Positions 55,875 through 64,000 of a stretch of DNA of 64,000 nucleotides are shown in pieces. Source of the DNA: Streptomyces sp. NBC_00448 (GTDB lineage Bacteria > Actinomycetota > Actinomycetes > Streptomycetales > Streptomycetaceae); the NCBI RefSeq assembly GCF_036014115.1, contig NZ_CP107913.1, forward strand, positions 4,697,001 through 4,761,000. Direction: 5' to 3'. The notes below the pieces were generated by a model, which was not told the origin of the DNA, made no database searches, and was given only the letters and a program-made list of their open reading frames with translations. The first letter of the stretch is position 1; every line of letters starts with the position of its first letter. A program made the position numbers and the translations under genes.

Positions 55875-57320
55875 ATGCCGGAGCAGGAGCTCTCGTCGTA
55901 CGGATCGGCTCGCGGGGTGAACCGGCGGGCGCTGCTGCAGGCGGCCGGGCTGGGTGCCGGGGTGCTCGCGGCCGGTGGGTTGGCGGCCGGCCGGGCGGAC
56001 GCGGCGGGCCTGGGCGGTATCCCGGCCACCAGGAGCGGTGCGGGCGCGTCGGGACCGGCGGACGCGCCGCTGGACGCCGTGAGCGCGGACCTGCCGCTCA
56101 CCGGGGGACCGGACTTCCCGATCGGCCTGTTCTGGCCGCCGCACCCGTACGAGACGACGCTCGCCCGCTACCGGGAGATCACGGACGCCGGGTTCACCTT
56201 CCTGATCACCGGCAACTACCAGTTCGACGCGCGCAGCGCGGGCTACGCGCTGGGCATGGCGGACCAGGTCGGGCTGAAGGTGGTGGTCGCGGGCGACCCG
56301 CGGATCGAGGCGATCGCCCAGTACCTGACGATCACCGACGACCGCACCGTGCCGTCGTCGATCACCACGGCCGACGCCGCCTCCTGGGTGCGCTCCTCGC
56401 TGGGCAGCTACGCGAACCACCCGTCGCTGGCGGGCCTCAGCGTCTACGACGAGCCCGCTCGCGCCCGGTTCCCCAACGTCGGCGCGCTGACCGGCATCGT
56501 CCGCAAGACCGCGCCGGCCCTGCTGCCGTACGCCAACATCAACCGCGGCAACGGCGCGACCTACGCCGACTTCGTGCAGAGCTACCTCGACACGGTCAAG
56601 CCCGCGCTGATCTCCTTCGACCGCTACCCGATCCTCACCGACGGGATCGACATCGACTACTTCGACACCTGGGCGATCGTCCGCGCCGCGTCGCTGAAGT
56701 CCGGCCTGCCCGCGTGGACCTACATCCAGTCGACCGGCTACAACAACCACCGGGTGCCCACCGCCTCGCAGTTGGCGTGGCAGGTCAACATCAGCCTGGC
56801 GTACGGCTGCAAGGGCATCCAGTACTTCACCTACTGGACCCCCGACCCGGCCCGCGGCGAGGGTTACACCCAGGCGCTCATCACCACCGACGGCGAGCGC
56901 ACCCCCCTCTACGACGCCGCCACCGCGCTGAACACCGGCTGGCTCCAGCCCGTCGGCCGCCAACTCAAGCCGCTGGTCTCGGAGTCCGTGCAGCACGCCA
57001 ACGACACCCCGCTGCCGCCCGGCACCACCGCGTTCACCCCGGGCGACCGCCTCACCGCGGTCACCGGCGACGCCGCCGTCCTCGGGCTCTTCAAGCCGGC
57101 CCCGGGCGCCGCCGACGACGGCACCCGCCACCTCCTCGTCGTCAACCGCGACCCCGACGCCCCCGCCTCCCTCCAGATCCGCGTCGACCCGGCCCAGGTC
57201 AAGACCGTCGCGGGCTTCACCCCCGCGACCGCCGCCTACACCCCCGTCCCCGCCTCCCCCACCCTCGCCGTCACCCTCCCCCCGGGCGCCGCGTCCCTCT
57301 ACCGCCTCTCCCCCAACTGA
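55875..57320 (+). CDS. Tat-exported TIM-barrel-like protein, probable glycoside hydrolase
   Basis: A 481-residue exported protein. The N-terminus has a twin-arginine signal: R17-R18 in GVNRRALLQAAGLGAG followed by a hydrophobic stretch to ADAAG. The body reads like a TIM barrel of a glycoside hydrolase: ETTLARYREITDAGFTFLIT; SLAGLSVYDEPARARFPNVG (candidate catalytic acid); KPALISFDRYPILTDGIDID (Asp); AYGCKGIQYFTYWTPDPARG. The last 90 residues are a beta domain (HLLVVNRDPDAPASLQIRVD). It resembles the GH42-like beta-galactosidase architecture, but no family signature was matched. ATG 55875 has GGTGGAG upstream. Its 3' end overlaps the convergent ABC gene by 22 bases. Confidence 0.7.
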   Translation: MPEQELSSYGSARGVNRRALLQAAGLGAGVLAAGGLAAGRADAAGLGGIPATRSGAGASGPADAPLDAVSADLPLTGGPDFPIGLFWPPHPYETTLARYREITDAGFTFLITGNYQFDARSAGYALGMADQVGLKVVVAGDPRIEAIAQYLTITDDRTVPSSITTADAASWVRSSLGSYANHPSLAGLSVYDEPARARFPNVGALTGIVRKTAPALLPYANINRGNGATYADFVQSYLDTVKPALISFDRYPILTDGIDIDYFDTWAIVRAASLKSGLPAWTYIQSTGYNNHRVPTASQLAWQVNISLAYGCKGIQYFTYWTPDPARGEGYTQALITTDGERTPLYDAATALNTGWLQPVGRQLKPLVSESVQHANDTPLPPGTTAFTPGDRLTAVTGDAAVLGLFKPAPGAADDGTRHLLVVNRDPDAPASLQIRVDPAQVKTVAGFTPATAAYTPVPASPTLAVTLPPGAASLYRLSPN

Positions 57321-59377
57321 CCCCCGGCGGACGCCTCTTCACCGGGTGACGCCGCGGACTGGGTGGGGAGGAGGGGGGTGCGGTCGTTCTGGAGGACCCA
57401 GAGGTCGTGGAAGAGGCCCGGGGCGTCGCGGAGTTGGGGGAAGGTGCCGTACTGGACGAGGCGGCCCTTGTCGAGGACGGCGATCTTGTCCGCGACGGTG
57501 ACGTTGGCCAGGCGGTGGGTGACCAGGACCACGGCGCGGTCGGCGGCGAGCGCGCGCAGCCCGGTGAAGATGCGGTGTTCGGCGCGGGGGTCGAGGGCGG
57601 CGGTCGGCTCGTCCAGCACGAGCAGGCCCGCCCGGCGGTGGAACGCCCGGGCCAGGGCGACGCGTTGCCACTGGCCGCCGGACAGTTCCTGGCCGCCCCA
57701 CCACTCGCGGGCGAGCAGGGTGTCGAGGCCGGAGCGCAGCGCGGCCACCACGTCGTCGGCGCCCGAGGCGCGGGCGGCGTTGTGCACGGCGGCGTCGGCG
57801 TCCGACGCCCCGTCGCCCGGCACCGCCTGGCCCAGGGTGATGTTCTCCCGGGCGGTCAGCGGCCACTGCGCGTAGTCCTGCGGCACGACCGCGACCCGGC
57901 GCCAAGCCGCCTGCGCGTCAAGGGTGTCGGTGTCGGCGCCGTCCCAGGTCACGGCGCCCGCCGTGGGGAGGTAGAGGGCGGCGAGCAGCTTGCTGAGCGT
58001 CGTCTTGCCGGAGCCGTTCTCCCCCACCAGGGCGAGGACTTCGCCACGGCGCACCTCAAGGGTGACATCGCGCAGGGACGGCCCGTCGGCGTCCGGGTAG
58101 GTGTAGTCGACGTGCTCGGCGCGTACGGTCACCGGTCCGGTGGGCACGGCCGCGCCGCGCCGGATGCGGTGGCCGCCGGCCTCGTCGAGGAAGCCGGACC
58201 AGTCGTCGAGGTACATGCCGGTGCGGAAGATGATCGCGCCGTAACCGACGATGCCGTGCAGCCCCGACGCCACCGACCGCAGCGCGAAGGTCGCGGTGCC
58301 GGCGGAGGCGACGGAGATCCGGCCGGTGCCGATCAGGGCGATCAGCGCCGCCCAGACCGCGCCGGCCGCGAGCCCCCCGACGACGCTGCCGATCAGCGAG
58401 GTCTTGGCCGCCTGCCAGGCCGCGCGGTCGGTGGCGGCGTCCACCCGGGCGCCGGCGGCGCGGTACTTGCCGAGCAGGAAGTCGGCCATGGTGCCGGAGC
58501 GGATCTGGTCGGCGTTGTCCTTGTCGACCAGGTGCCAGCGCAACAGCCCGAGCAGGCGCCGGTCGCCCATGGTGTCCAGCGAGGCGAGGTAGTTCAGACG
58601 GGCGGCCCGCACCCCGGCGACCGCCTGCGGAAGTGCCGCGAGCAGCAGCAGCGGCAGCAACAGCGGGTGCACGGAGGTCAGTACGGCGGCCGCGGCGACC
58701 AGCGAGGCGGCCGCGGCGAGGATGTTCTGCGACTGGTTCAGCAGGTCCTGGGAGACCTCGACACCGCGATCGGCCGCGTCCCAGCGGTCGTTGTACCCGG
58801 GGTGGTCGTACGCCGTCAGTTCCGCGTGGGTCGCCGCGTCCAGCAGCCGCAGCTCCGCCTCACGGGCGATCCGCGGTGCCAGCCGGGTGGACAGACCGCC
58901 GACCGCGATGCCCAGCACCGCCCGGATGCCCGCCGCCGAGGCGAGCAACACGATCGACGGCACGGCCTGGTGCAGGCGTTCGGTGATGTGACCCGACGCG
59001 ATCACGGCGGTGATGGTGCCGGTGACGGCGAGCAGGCCGACGGCCTCCAGCACGCCGGAGAGCACCTGGCAGACCAGCAGCGCGGTCACCGCCCCGCGGT
59101 CCACCTGCCAGGCCATCCGCAGCGCCCGGCTGATCAGTTGGGGCAGCCGGCGGGCCATCGCGCGCAGGGTGATGGCGTGGCCGGCGTCGAGCAGCCGGCC
59201 GCCGGGGATCTCCCACCGCATCTGCTCGGACGGAGGTTCCGGAGGCTGCTCGGACGGCGCCGCGGTGCCGTTGCCGGCCTCGGTGTCCGCATCGGACGCC
59301 GTGCCGCCGCCCGGCGGTTCTCCCGCGGAGCCGTGCGACGGCGGCACGGCCTTGGCCCCGGGTGACGGCTCGGTCAT
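57299..59377 (-). CDS. ABC transporter, fused membrane and ATPase domains (exporter type)
   Basis: A 692-residue ABC half-transporter. After a low-complexity, Pro/Gly/Glu-rich 55-residue N-terminus come about six membrane helices (residues 75-390). The ATPase domain has Walker A GENGSGKTTLSKLLAAL, Q-loop VVPQDYAQWPLTARENITLG, signature ELSGGQWQRVALARAFH, Walker B LLVLDEPTAALDP and H-loop VLVTHRLANV. It is an exporter-type (ABCB/MsbA-like) half that would work as a homodimer. ATG 59377 has GGAGGGGG upstream; the longer frame to 59548 is not needed. Substrate unknown. It converges on the TIM-barrel protein gene and overlaps it by 22 bases. Confidence 0.92.
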   Translation of the reverse strand: MTEPSPGAKAVPPSHGSAGEPPGGGTASDADTEAGNGTAAPSEQPPEPPSEQMRWEIPGGRLLDAGHAITLRAMARRLPQLISRALRMAWQVDRGAVTALLVCQVLSGVLEAVGLLAVTGTITAVIASGHITERLHQAVPSIVLLASAAGIRAVLGIAVGGLSTRLAPRIAREAELRLLDAATHAELTAYDHPGYNDRWDAADRGVEVSQDLLNQSQNILAAAASLVAAAAVLTSVHPLLLPLLLLAALPQAVAGVRAARLNYLASLDTMGDRRLLGLLRWHLVDKDNADQIRSGTMADFLLGKYRAAGARVDAATDRAAWQAAKTSLIGSVVGGLAAGAVWAALIALIGTGRISVASAGTATFALRSVASGLHGIVGYGAIIFRTGMYLDDWSGFLDEAGGHRIRRGAAVPTGPVTVRAEHVDYTYPDADGPSLRDVTLEVRRGEVLALVGENGSGKTTLSKLLAALYLPTAGAVTWDGADTDTLDAQAAWRRVAVVPQDYAQWPLTARENITLGQAVPGDGASDADAAVHNAARASGADDVVAALRSGLDTLLAREWWGGQELSGGQWQRVALARAFHRRAGLLVLDEPTAALDPRAEHRIFTGLRALAADRAVVLVTHRLANVTVADKIAVLDKGRLVQYGTFPQLRDAPGLFHDLWVLQNDRTPLLPTQSAASPGEEASAGGQLGERR

Positions 59378-59654
59378 CGGGGTCCCCCTCCGCCCTGCGA
59401 TCCGGCCCACCAGTCTGCCCCCGGCCCCGCCCACACACCCGGACGACGCCGAAACACCCCCCGGCGCGCGGGCGCACCCGCCACCGAGCGGCGTACGCCC
59501 AGGCGCTTCCACCCCGGCGCGTTCCATCGCCCAGCGCGCCACCGCCACCGCAACCGCCGCGGAAGATCACCGCCGGGGATCGCCGGGCAGCACACCCCGC
59601 CGCACACCCCGCCGCCCCGCCCGGGTCACGCCCCTTCCGGCGGACCCGACTCGC

Positions 59655-60086
59655 TCACGGCGCCTCGTGGAGCCGGGTCAGCAGAGCCGTCAACCGGCGC
59701 TGGTCGGCCGGGCCGAGGGGTGCCAGCAGTTCGGCGTTGGCCGCCTCGGCCAGCACCGCGCAGCGCGCGAGGACGGCCTCGCCCTCGGCGGTGACGGTGA
59801 CCGCGTTCTTGCGGCGGTCGGCGGGGTCCGGGGCGCGCTCGACGAGCCCCGCCTCCTGGAGGTGGTTGAGGATGCCGACCATGTCCTTGGGGTCGACCGC
59901 GAGCCGGCGCCCCAGGTCGGCCTGAGCGACGGGGCCGTACTCGGCGGTCGCGGCCAGCACCGCGTGCTGCATCAGCTTCAGCCCCTCCGCGGCGATCGCC
60001 TCGGCGACCAGCCCTCTGCCCCGCGCCGCGACACGACCGACCAGCCAGGTCGGCAGGGACTGGATGTGCGCGAGGGCGGACGTCAT
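59655..60086 (-). CDS. MarR-family transcriptional regulator
   Basis: A 143-residue MarR regulator. The winged HTH is GLKLMQHAVLAATAEYGPVA; QADLGRRLAVDPKDMVGILN; HLQEAGLVERAPDPADRRKN with the conserved D-P-A-D-R-R wing, then AVTVTAEGEAVLAR. It is divergent from a zinc-type alcohol dehydrogenase gene, and the gap between them holds nested inverted repeats that are the probable operators. It likely represses both genes until a phenolic or electrophilic ligand binds. Confidence 0.93.
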   Translation of the reverse strand: MTSALAHIQSLPTWLVGRVAARGRGLVAEAIAAEGLKLMQHAVLAATAEYGPVAQADLGRRLAVDPKDMVGILNHLQEAGLVERAPDPADRRKNAVTVTAEGEAVLARCAVLAEAANAELLAPLGPADQRRLTALLTRLHEAP

Positions 60087-60110
60087 GGACCGAGCCTACC
60101 CAGAATTCAT

Positions 60111-60172
60111 TGGACTCCCCAACGACAATCTCCTATCGTTGGGATGCCCAACGAAGCGGATCGGGGAGTCCA
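60111..60172. promoter_or_regulatory. Nested MarR-type operator palindromes
   Basis: Outer repeat: TGGACTCCCC (60111-60120) and GGGGAGTCCA (60163-60172). Inner repeats: CCCAACGA (60118-60125) / TCGTTGGG (60136-60143), and CGTTGGG-ATG-CCCAACG (60137-60153). The last is a perfect 7-bp palindrome with 3-base spacer, typical for MarR. They occupy the gap between the MarR and dehydrogenase genes. Confidence 0.85.
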
Positions 60173-61096
60173 TTGCTGCGCATGCGCCATGAAGTGAACG
60201 GCGGGTCCGAGGTGCTGTCCGCCGAGGAGGCCGAGCGCCCCGGGGCGGGAGCCGGAGAGGTGCTGGTCCGGGTCGAGGCGATCGGGGTGACCCTGCCCAC
60301 CGTGCGCAGGCTCCGGGAGAGCGCCGAGCCCGTTCCGCTCGGCGGCGAGGTCGCCGGAGAGGTCGTCGCCGTCGGCGCGGGAGCCACGGGTTTCAGCGTC
60401 GGAGAGCGCGTGACCGGGCTGTGCTTCGCCGACGCCTACGCGGAGTACGCGGTCCTCGACTCCGCGATGGCGTCCCGGGTGCCGGACGGCGCGAGCGCCG
60501 TGGAGGCGGTCGCGCTGGTCCGCAGCGGGCTGGTCGCACGCGGCGCGTACGAGGCCGCGCGGGTCGCGCCGGGCGAGTCGGTCCTGGTCACGGCGGCGGC
60601 CAGTGCGGTGGGCACGCTCGCCCTCCAGTACGCCAGGGCCGGCGGCGCCGGACACGTGGTCGCCGCCGTCAGCAGCGCGAGCAAGGCCGACTTCGTCCGC
60701 GGCATGGGCGCCGACGAGGTCGTACGGTACGAAGACGCCGACTGGGGCGGCCCGTTCGACGCGATCCTCGACGGCGTCGGCGGCGACCTGCTCGGCCCCG
60801 CCGTGCGGACCCTGGCGACGGGCGGCCGGCTGGTGGCCTTCAGCTCGGGCGGCGGCACCGTGGAGGCGTACGAACTCCTGGCCCGCGGCGCCTCGGTGAT
60901 CGGCTTCCAGATGAGAGCCGTCGCCGTCGGCCGACCGGAGCTGTACGGCCGCTGGCTGCGCGAGCTCTGGCAACTGCGCGACGCGGGCACGCTGCGCACC
61001 GCGGTGCACGAGGAGATCCCGCTCGCCGAAGCGGCCCGGGCGCACGCCCTCATCGAGCAGCGCCGCAACCTCGGCAAGGTGGTTCTGATCCCCTAG
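60173..61096 (+). CDS. Zinc-type alcohol dehydrogenase / quinone oxidoreductase (MDR family)
   Basis: A 307-residue medium-chain dehydrogenase/reductase. The N-terminal GroES-like domain has VLVRVEAIGVTLPTVRRLRE and PLGGEVAGEVVAVGAGATGF; the Rossmann domain has ESVLVTAAASAVGTLALQYA; the C-terminal part ends AARAHALIEQRRNLGKVVL. No structural zinc Cys set is present and catalytic zinc ligands are not evident, so it is more likely a quinone oxidoreductase-type (QOR) enzyme. TTG 60173 is favoured because GGGGAG lies five bases before it; ATG 60182 is possible. Divergent MarR gene and nested operators suggest control by an electrophile or quinone. Confidence 0.85.
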   Translation: MLRMRHEVNGGSEVLSAEEAERPGAGAGEVLVRVEAIGVTLPTVRRLRESAEPVPLGGEVAGEVVAVGAGATGFSVGERVTGLCFADAYAEYAVLDSAMASRVPDGASAVEAVALVRSGLVARGAYEAARVAPGESVLVTAAASAVGTLALQYARAGGAGHVVAAVSSASKADFVRGMGADEVVRYEDADWGGPFDAILDGVGGDLLGPAVRTLATGGRLVAFSSGGGTVEAYELLARGASVIGFQMRAVAVGRPELYGRWLRELWQLRDAGTLRTAVHEEIPLAEAARAHALIEQRRNLGKVVLIP

Positions 61097-61144
61097 CGCC
61101 ATCGCCGTCACGTGACGGGCTCTGGGCCCGGTCCGCTGCCCGCG

Positions 61145-61744
61145 CTATCCCCGCTTCGTGCGCTTCCGCTGCGCGGCGGCGGCGCGCGGGGGCGGGGCGT
61201 CCTCGTCCCCGTCCACCGGCTGCCACTGGGGGCTCTCCGTGAGCAGGCCGTCGATCCGGCCGCGCAGGTCGTCCCGCTCGGAGGGGTCGAGGCCGACGGG
61301 CGCCTGACGCAGCACCGGCTCCAGCATCAGCCAGCGCTCCTCGACCCGCGCGGGATTGCCGGAGATCCGGCGGGCGGCGGCGGTGTCGCGCCGCTCCTTC
61401 TCCTCCAGTGCGAGCGCGGCCGCGAGTGCACGGACCGCGTCGGCGGCGTCGGCGCGGCCGGCGGCCGTCAGGTCCTCGGCGGTCGCCCCCACCGCGTGGG
61501 CGAAGCGGGCCACGGTCTCACCGGTGCCGCGGTACGCCACCTTCGTCCGGTTCACCGACTGGAAGCCCTTGACGATGCAGCGCCACCACGGCTCGCTCAG
61601 CTTCCGCTTGGAGTAGCCCAGCTTCTTCGCGACCGCCGCGCTCACCTCGGTCCGCGCGGCGACCATCCGCCCGGACAGGCCCTGTCTCGCCGCGGCCGCG
61701 GCGAGCAACAGCCCCTCGGGGGGCGGCCGCAGGCTCTCAGTCAT
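61145..61744 (-). CDS. Hypothetical protein with HTH-like N-terminus
   Basis: A 199-residue soluble protein. The N-terminal region reads like a helix-turn-helix (GLLLAAAAARQGLSGRMVAA; RTEVSAAVAKKLGYSKRKLS) followed by EPWWRCIVKGFQSVNR and a helical middle (RFAHAVGATAEDLTAAGRAD), as in small Streptomyces XRE-like proteins. The C-terminal 80 residues are charged helices with a basic tail (AAAAQRKRTKRG). No family assigned. ATG 61744 begins MTESLRPPPEG. It is transcribed opposite to and just after the alcohol dehydrogenase gene. Confidence 0.65.
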   Translation of the reverse strand: MTESLRPPPEGLLLAAAAARQGLSGRMVAARTEVSAAVAKKLGYSKRKLSEPWWRCIVKGFQSVNRTKVAYRGTGETVARFAHAVGATAEDLTAAGRADAADAVRALAAALALEEKERRDTAAARRISGNPARVEERWLMLEPVLRQAPVGLDPSERDDLRGRIDGLLTESPQWQPVDGDEDAPPPRAAAAQRKRTKRG

Positions 61745-61862
61745 GACGCGAGCTTCGCACCACCGCGCACCCGCCGTCCAACACCTCAGGCCTTCCACGA
61801 ACCGCCGGCACCTTCTGGTGATCAGCGGACCCGGCACCCCGCGGGACCCGGCGACCCGCGGA

Positions 61863-62405
61863 TCAGCCGGTCGTGACCACGCGGGCGGAGAGGTGGACCA
61901 GGCGGGCCACGCCGAACTGGAGCATCAGCGGCAGCGTGTGCGCGGCGGTGACGCCGTGCACCGCGCTGAAGGTGACGGTCGGGCCGGTGCCGCCGAAGGT
62001 CACCGTGGTGCCGTCGGGCAGGTAGATCCCCGCGTCCATCAGGGAGCCGGGGGCGCCGCTCTTGCCGGCGCCGGCGATGGCACCGCGACCCGCGTCCGGG
62101 GTGCCCACCATGTCGAGGTGCTCGGGCACCCCGCTGTCGTTGCGGACCGCCATCGTCAGGGTGCCGTTGCCCGCGCTGTCGAGGTGGGCGACGGCGTCGG
62201 TGATGGTCAGATCGACGTCGGCCTCGTGCACGGTGACCTGCCCGGGCGTGTCCGTCGTCGGGGCCTGCGACGGCGCCGCGTGGGACGTGCCGGAGGAGTG
62301 CGTGCAGGCCGTGGCGAACGCGGTGAGGGCCGCCGCGACCGCGATCGCCCGGGTGGCGCGTGAGGCTCGGGACGACCGGAAGGCGGTTCGGCGGTTTCGG
62401 CTCAT
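61863..62405 (-). CDS. PCu(A)C-like lipoprotein lacking metal ligands
   Basis: A 180-residue lipoprotein (lipobox ATAC, Cys 34). The domain from about residue 58 follows the copper chaperone PCu(A)C fold: TLTMAVRNDSGVPEHLDMVG, TPDAGRGAIAGAGKSG, DAGIYLPDGTTVTFGG and HTLPLMLQFGVARLVHLSAR. The usual ligands (H-x-M after the AGR turn and the H-V-M-L-M stretch) are not conserved: the corresponding segments are GAIAGAG and PTVTFSAV. Copper binding is therefore doubtful. Homologues with intact ligands occur in other Streptomyces. ATG 62405. Located between a hypothetical protein and the ammonium transporter, all on one strand. Confidence 0.78.
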   Translation of the reverse strand: MSRNRRTAFRSSRASRATRAIAVAAALTAFATACTHSSGTSHAAPSQAPTTDTPGQVTVHEADVDLTITDAVAHLDSAGNGTLTMAVRNDSGVPEHLDMVGTPDAGRGAIAGAGKSGAPGSLMDAGIYLPDGTTVTFGGTGPTVTFSAVHGVTAAHTLPLMLQFGVARLVHLSARVVTTG

Positions 62406-62565
62406 TTAGGCATCATGCCAACCCGCGCGCCCGGCCTCGTGGCCGCCCCCGCCGATCCGCCCGCCCGGCGCGACCGCCGGCCCCGGACCACCCGACCGCC
62501 GGGCCCACGGCCCACCCGCGCACCCGGCCCACGCGGCCACGCGCGCACCCCTCCGCCCGGCCCGT

Positions 62566-63915
62566 TCAGTCGGACTCCTTCCGGGCCCGCAGCAACGTGG
62601 CGATCTGCCGCACGAGTTCGTCGTTGCTGGAGACCGGCCTGCCGGAGACCAGGGCGCCGAGCCGCTCGGCGGTCTGGAAGTCGTACGCGCGTTCCCGGTC
62701 CTGCCCGGGGACCTTCTCGTACTCCTCCGCGGCGCGGAACCCGACGGTCAGGTCGACCGCCTTCGCGATGATCCAGGTGAGGAGGAAGGAGAACGCCATG
62801 ACGGCGAGGATCGCCACGACCTGGCGGCCCAGGAGCCCCCCTCCGCCGCCGTAGAACAGGCCCTTCTTGCCGCTGACCCGCGCGGTGGCGAGGAGCCCCA
62901 CCATGATCAGGCCGATCAGCCCGCCGACCCCGTGCACCCCGACCACGTCGAGCGTGTCGTCGACGTTGAAACGGAACTTGAGGGTGATGGCGAAGGCGCA
63001 CACCGCGCCCGCGACCAGACCGGTGATGACCGCGCCGAGGGTGTTGATCTCGCCGCAGGCGGGCGTGATCGCGACCATGCCGGCGACCGCGGCGGAGACC
63101 ACGCCCGTGGTGGAGACGTTGCCCGTGCGCCACTTCTCGACCAGCGGCCAGGTCACCATCGCGGCCGCCGCGCCCAGCTGGGTGTTGATGAACGCGCCGG
63201 CCGCCGCGCCCTGGTCGGTCAGCGCCGAGCCGGAGTTGAAGCCGAACCAGCCGAACCACAGCAGGGCGACGCCGACCACCACCAGCGGGATGTTGTTGGG
63301 CCGCTCCTCCCGGCGGGCGAAGTCGCGCGGCGCGCGCAGCACCAGCGCGACCGCGAGCCCGGAGACCCCGGAATTGAGCTCCACCGGCAGGCCGCCCGCG
63401 AAGTCGAGCGCGCCCAGGTGCCGCACGATCCAGCCGTCCGGGTCGAACACCCAGTGGGCCAGCGGCACGTAGACGATGAGCAGCCACAGCACCACGAAGA
63501 CCAGCCAGCCCCTCATGGTGGCCCGGTCGGCGATGGAGCCGCTGATCAGGGCGACCGTGATGATCGCGAAGCCCATCTGGAAGGTGCTGAAGACATACGT
63601 GGGGATGTGCCCGCTCAGCGTGGTCAGCCCGATGCCGCGCATGAACGCGTGGTCCACGTTCCCGATGAGCCCCACCCCGCCGACGTCCGGCCCGAACGCC
63701 AGGGTGTAGCCGATCGCCCACCAGACGAGCGTGCCGAAGCAGAGCGCGGCGAAGCTCATCTTGATCATCATCAGGATGTGCCGGGTGCGCACCATGCCGC
63801 CGTAGAAGAACGCCAGCCCCGGCGTCATGAGCAGCACCATGGCGGTGGCGGCCAGCAGCCACGCGGTGTCACCGGAGTCGTAGGCGGGCGGCATCGGCGC
63901 GGGAGCGACGTTCAC
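62566..63915 (-). CDS. amt: AmtB/Mep-type ammonium transporter with Glu at first twin-His position
   Basis: A 449-residue Amt protein with about eleven membrane helices. Start: DSGDTAWLLAATAMVLLMTP and GLAFFYGGMVRTRH, the Amt signature. The helix-5 motif is GALDFAGGLPVELNSGVSGL: E179 replaces the conserved His of the DFAGGxxVH motif. The second twin-His, H328, is conserved (DVVGVHGVGGLIGLIMVGLL). The C-terminal tail (RAAEEYEKVPGQDRERAYDF) resembles PII-interacting tails. GTG 63915 is preceded by a duplicated GTGAGGTATCCCC sequence. It should carry ammonium across the inner membrane; the His-to-Glu change occurs in fungal Mep-type transporters and affects transport mechanism. Confidence 0.93.
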   Translation of the reverse strand: MNVAPAPMPPAYDSGDTAWLLAATAMVLLMTPGLAFFYGGMVRTRHILMMIKMSFAALCFGTLVWWAIGYTLAFGPDVGGVGLIGNVDHAFMRGIGLTTLSGHIPTYVFSTFQMGFAIITVALISGSIADRATMRGWLVFVVLWLLIVYVPLAHWVFDPDGWIVRHLGALDFAGGLPVELNSGVSGLAVALVLRAPRDFARREERPNNIPLVVVGVALLWFGWFGFNSGSALTDQGAAAGAFINTQLGAAAAMVTWPLVEKWRTGNVSTTGVVSAAVAGMVAITPACGEINTLGAVITGLVAGAVCAFAITLKFRFNVDDTLDVVGVHGVGGLIGLIMVGLLATARVSGKKGLFYGGGGGLLGRQVVAILAVMAFSFLLTWIIAKAVDLTVGFRAAEEYEKVPGQDRERAYDFQTAERLGALVSGRPVSSNDELVRQIATLLRARKESD

Positions 63916-63916
63916 A

Positions 63917-63943
63917 GGGGATACCTCACGGGGGATACCTCAC
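63917..63943. repeat. 13-bp direct repeat upstream of amt
   Basis: GGGGATACCTCAC occurs twice (63917-63929 and 63931-63943) immediately before the GTG of the ammonium transporter gene; on the coding strand each copy carries GTGAGG, so two possible ribosome-binding sites lie in tandem. Confidence 0.85.
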
Positions 63944-64000
63944 AGGGGGCGGGGTGCGGATCGTCGGATGGGGGCTGTGCCGCGCGCGGACCGTCGCCGC

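Noticed and set aside
1..64000. tRNA, rRNA, origin and prophage genes
   Set aside because: No cloverleaf with a TTCGA-type T-loop, no rRNA-like stretch, no DnaA-box cluster and no integrase or phage structural genes were seen on reading; a covariance search was not possible.

Overview
This is a very GC-rich window (third codon positions almost all G or C) from an actinomycete, most likely a member of the Streptomycetaceae. The markers are a snapalysin-type protease, XRE/DUF5753 and DUF6907 regulators, DUF4232 lipoproteins, sugar ABC operons without their own ATPase, and many GTG starts with 4-base ATGA/GTGA gene overlaps. I saw no rRNA, tRNA, CRISPR array, prophage or intact insertion sequence. 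Function calls come from recognising motifs by eye, not from database searches.

Layout. 1-11.1 kb: a SigE-type sigma factor with a membrane-anchored partner (cut by the window edge), a HAD-like protein, a type II thioesterase with a small membrane protein, a secreted snapalysin metalloprotease, secreted/lipoproteins, and a regulatory cluster (XRE-DUF5753, DUF6907, small proteins) whose genes all overlap by 4 bases, divergent from an XRE/TPR regulator coupled to a flavoprotein. 11.2-22 kb: a carbohydrate island. A BadF-type sugar kinase and two Gfo/Idh/MocA dehydrogenases (minus strand) face a ROK repressor, a lipoprotein solute-binding protein, two permeases, a third Gfo/Idh/MocA dehydrogenase and a SIS-domain isomerase (plus strand).

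22-29.6 kb (minus strand) holds the most interesting part: a probable undescribed RiPP (ribosomally made, modified peptide) locus. In transcription order it contains a cytoplasmic subtilisin-like protease, a GAF protein, a 47-residue peptide, a consensus promoter, a 54-residue peptide carrying two copies of an ICGVYDK core, a radical SAM/SPASM maturase, a glycosyltransferase, a SAM methyltransferase and an MFS exporter. The two short peptides look paralogous, and the core resembles the CGVY end of mycofactocin precursors, although the rest of a mycofactocin cluster is absent.

29.8-44 kb: an acyltransferase-3/SGNH protein, a nitroreductase, a decayed stretch, an APH-like kinase, a leucine-rich-repeat-variant protein, a TetR/DUF4267 pair with palindromic operators, an HdeD-like protein, a broken HigB-like toxin gene carrying an (AAGC)6 repeat next to an intact antitoxin, an MFS transporter, an aldo/keto reductase, an XRE regulator and an intact VapBC module. 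44-64 kb: a GH78-like secreted enzyme, a membrane-anchored HTH protein, a DUF4232 lipoprotein, a MerR/beta-clamp fusion with a textbook MerR operator, a Fur regulator divergent from katG, an ArsR regulator with no standard start codon for its apparent N-terminus, a second aldo/keto reductase, a Tat-exported TIM-barrel-like protein, an ABC exporter, a MarR/alcohol dehydrogenase pair, an HTH-like hypothetical protein, a PCu(A)C-like lipoprotein lacking its metal ligands, and an AmtB-type transporter whose first twin-His position is Glu.
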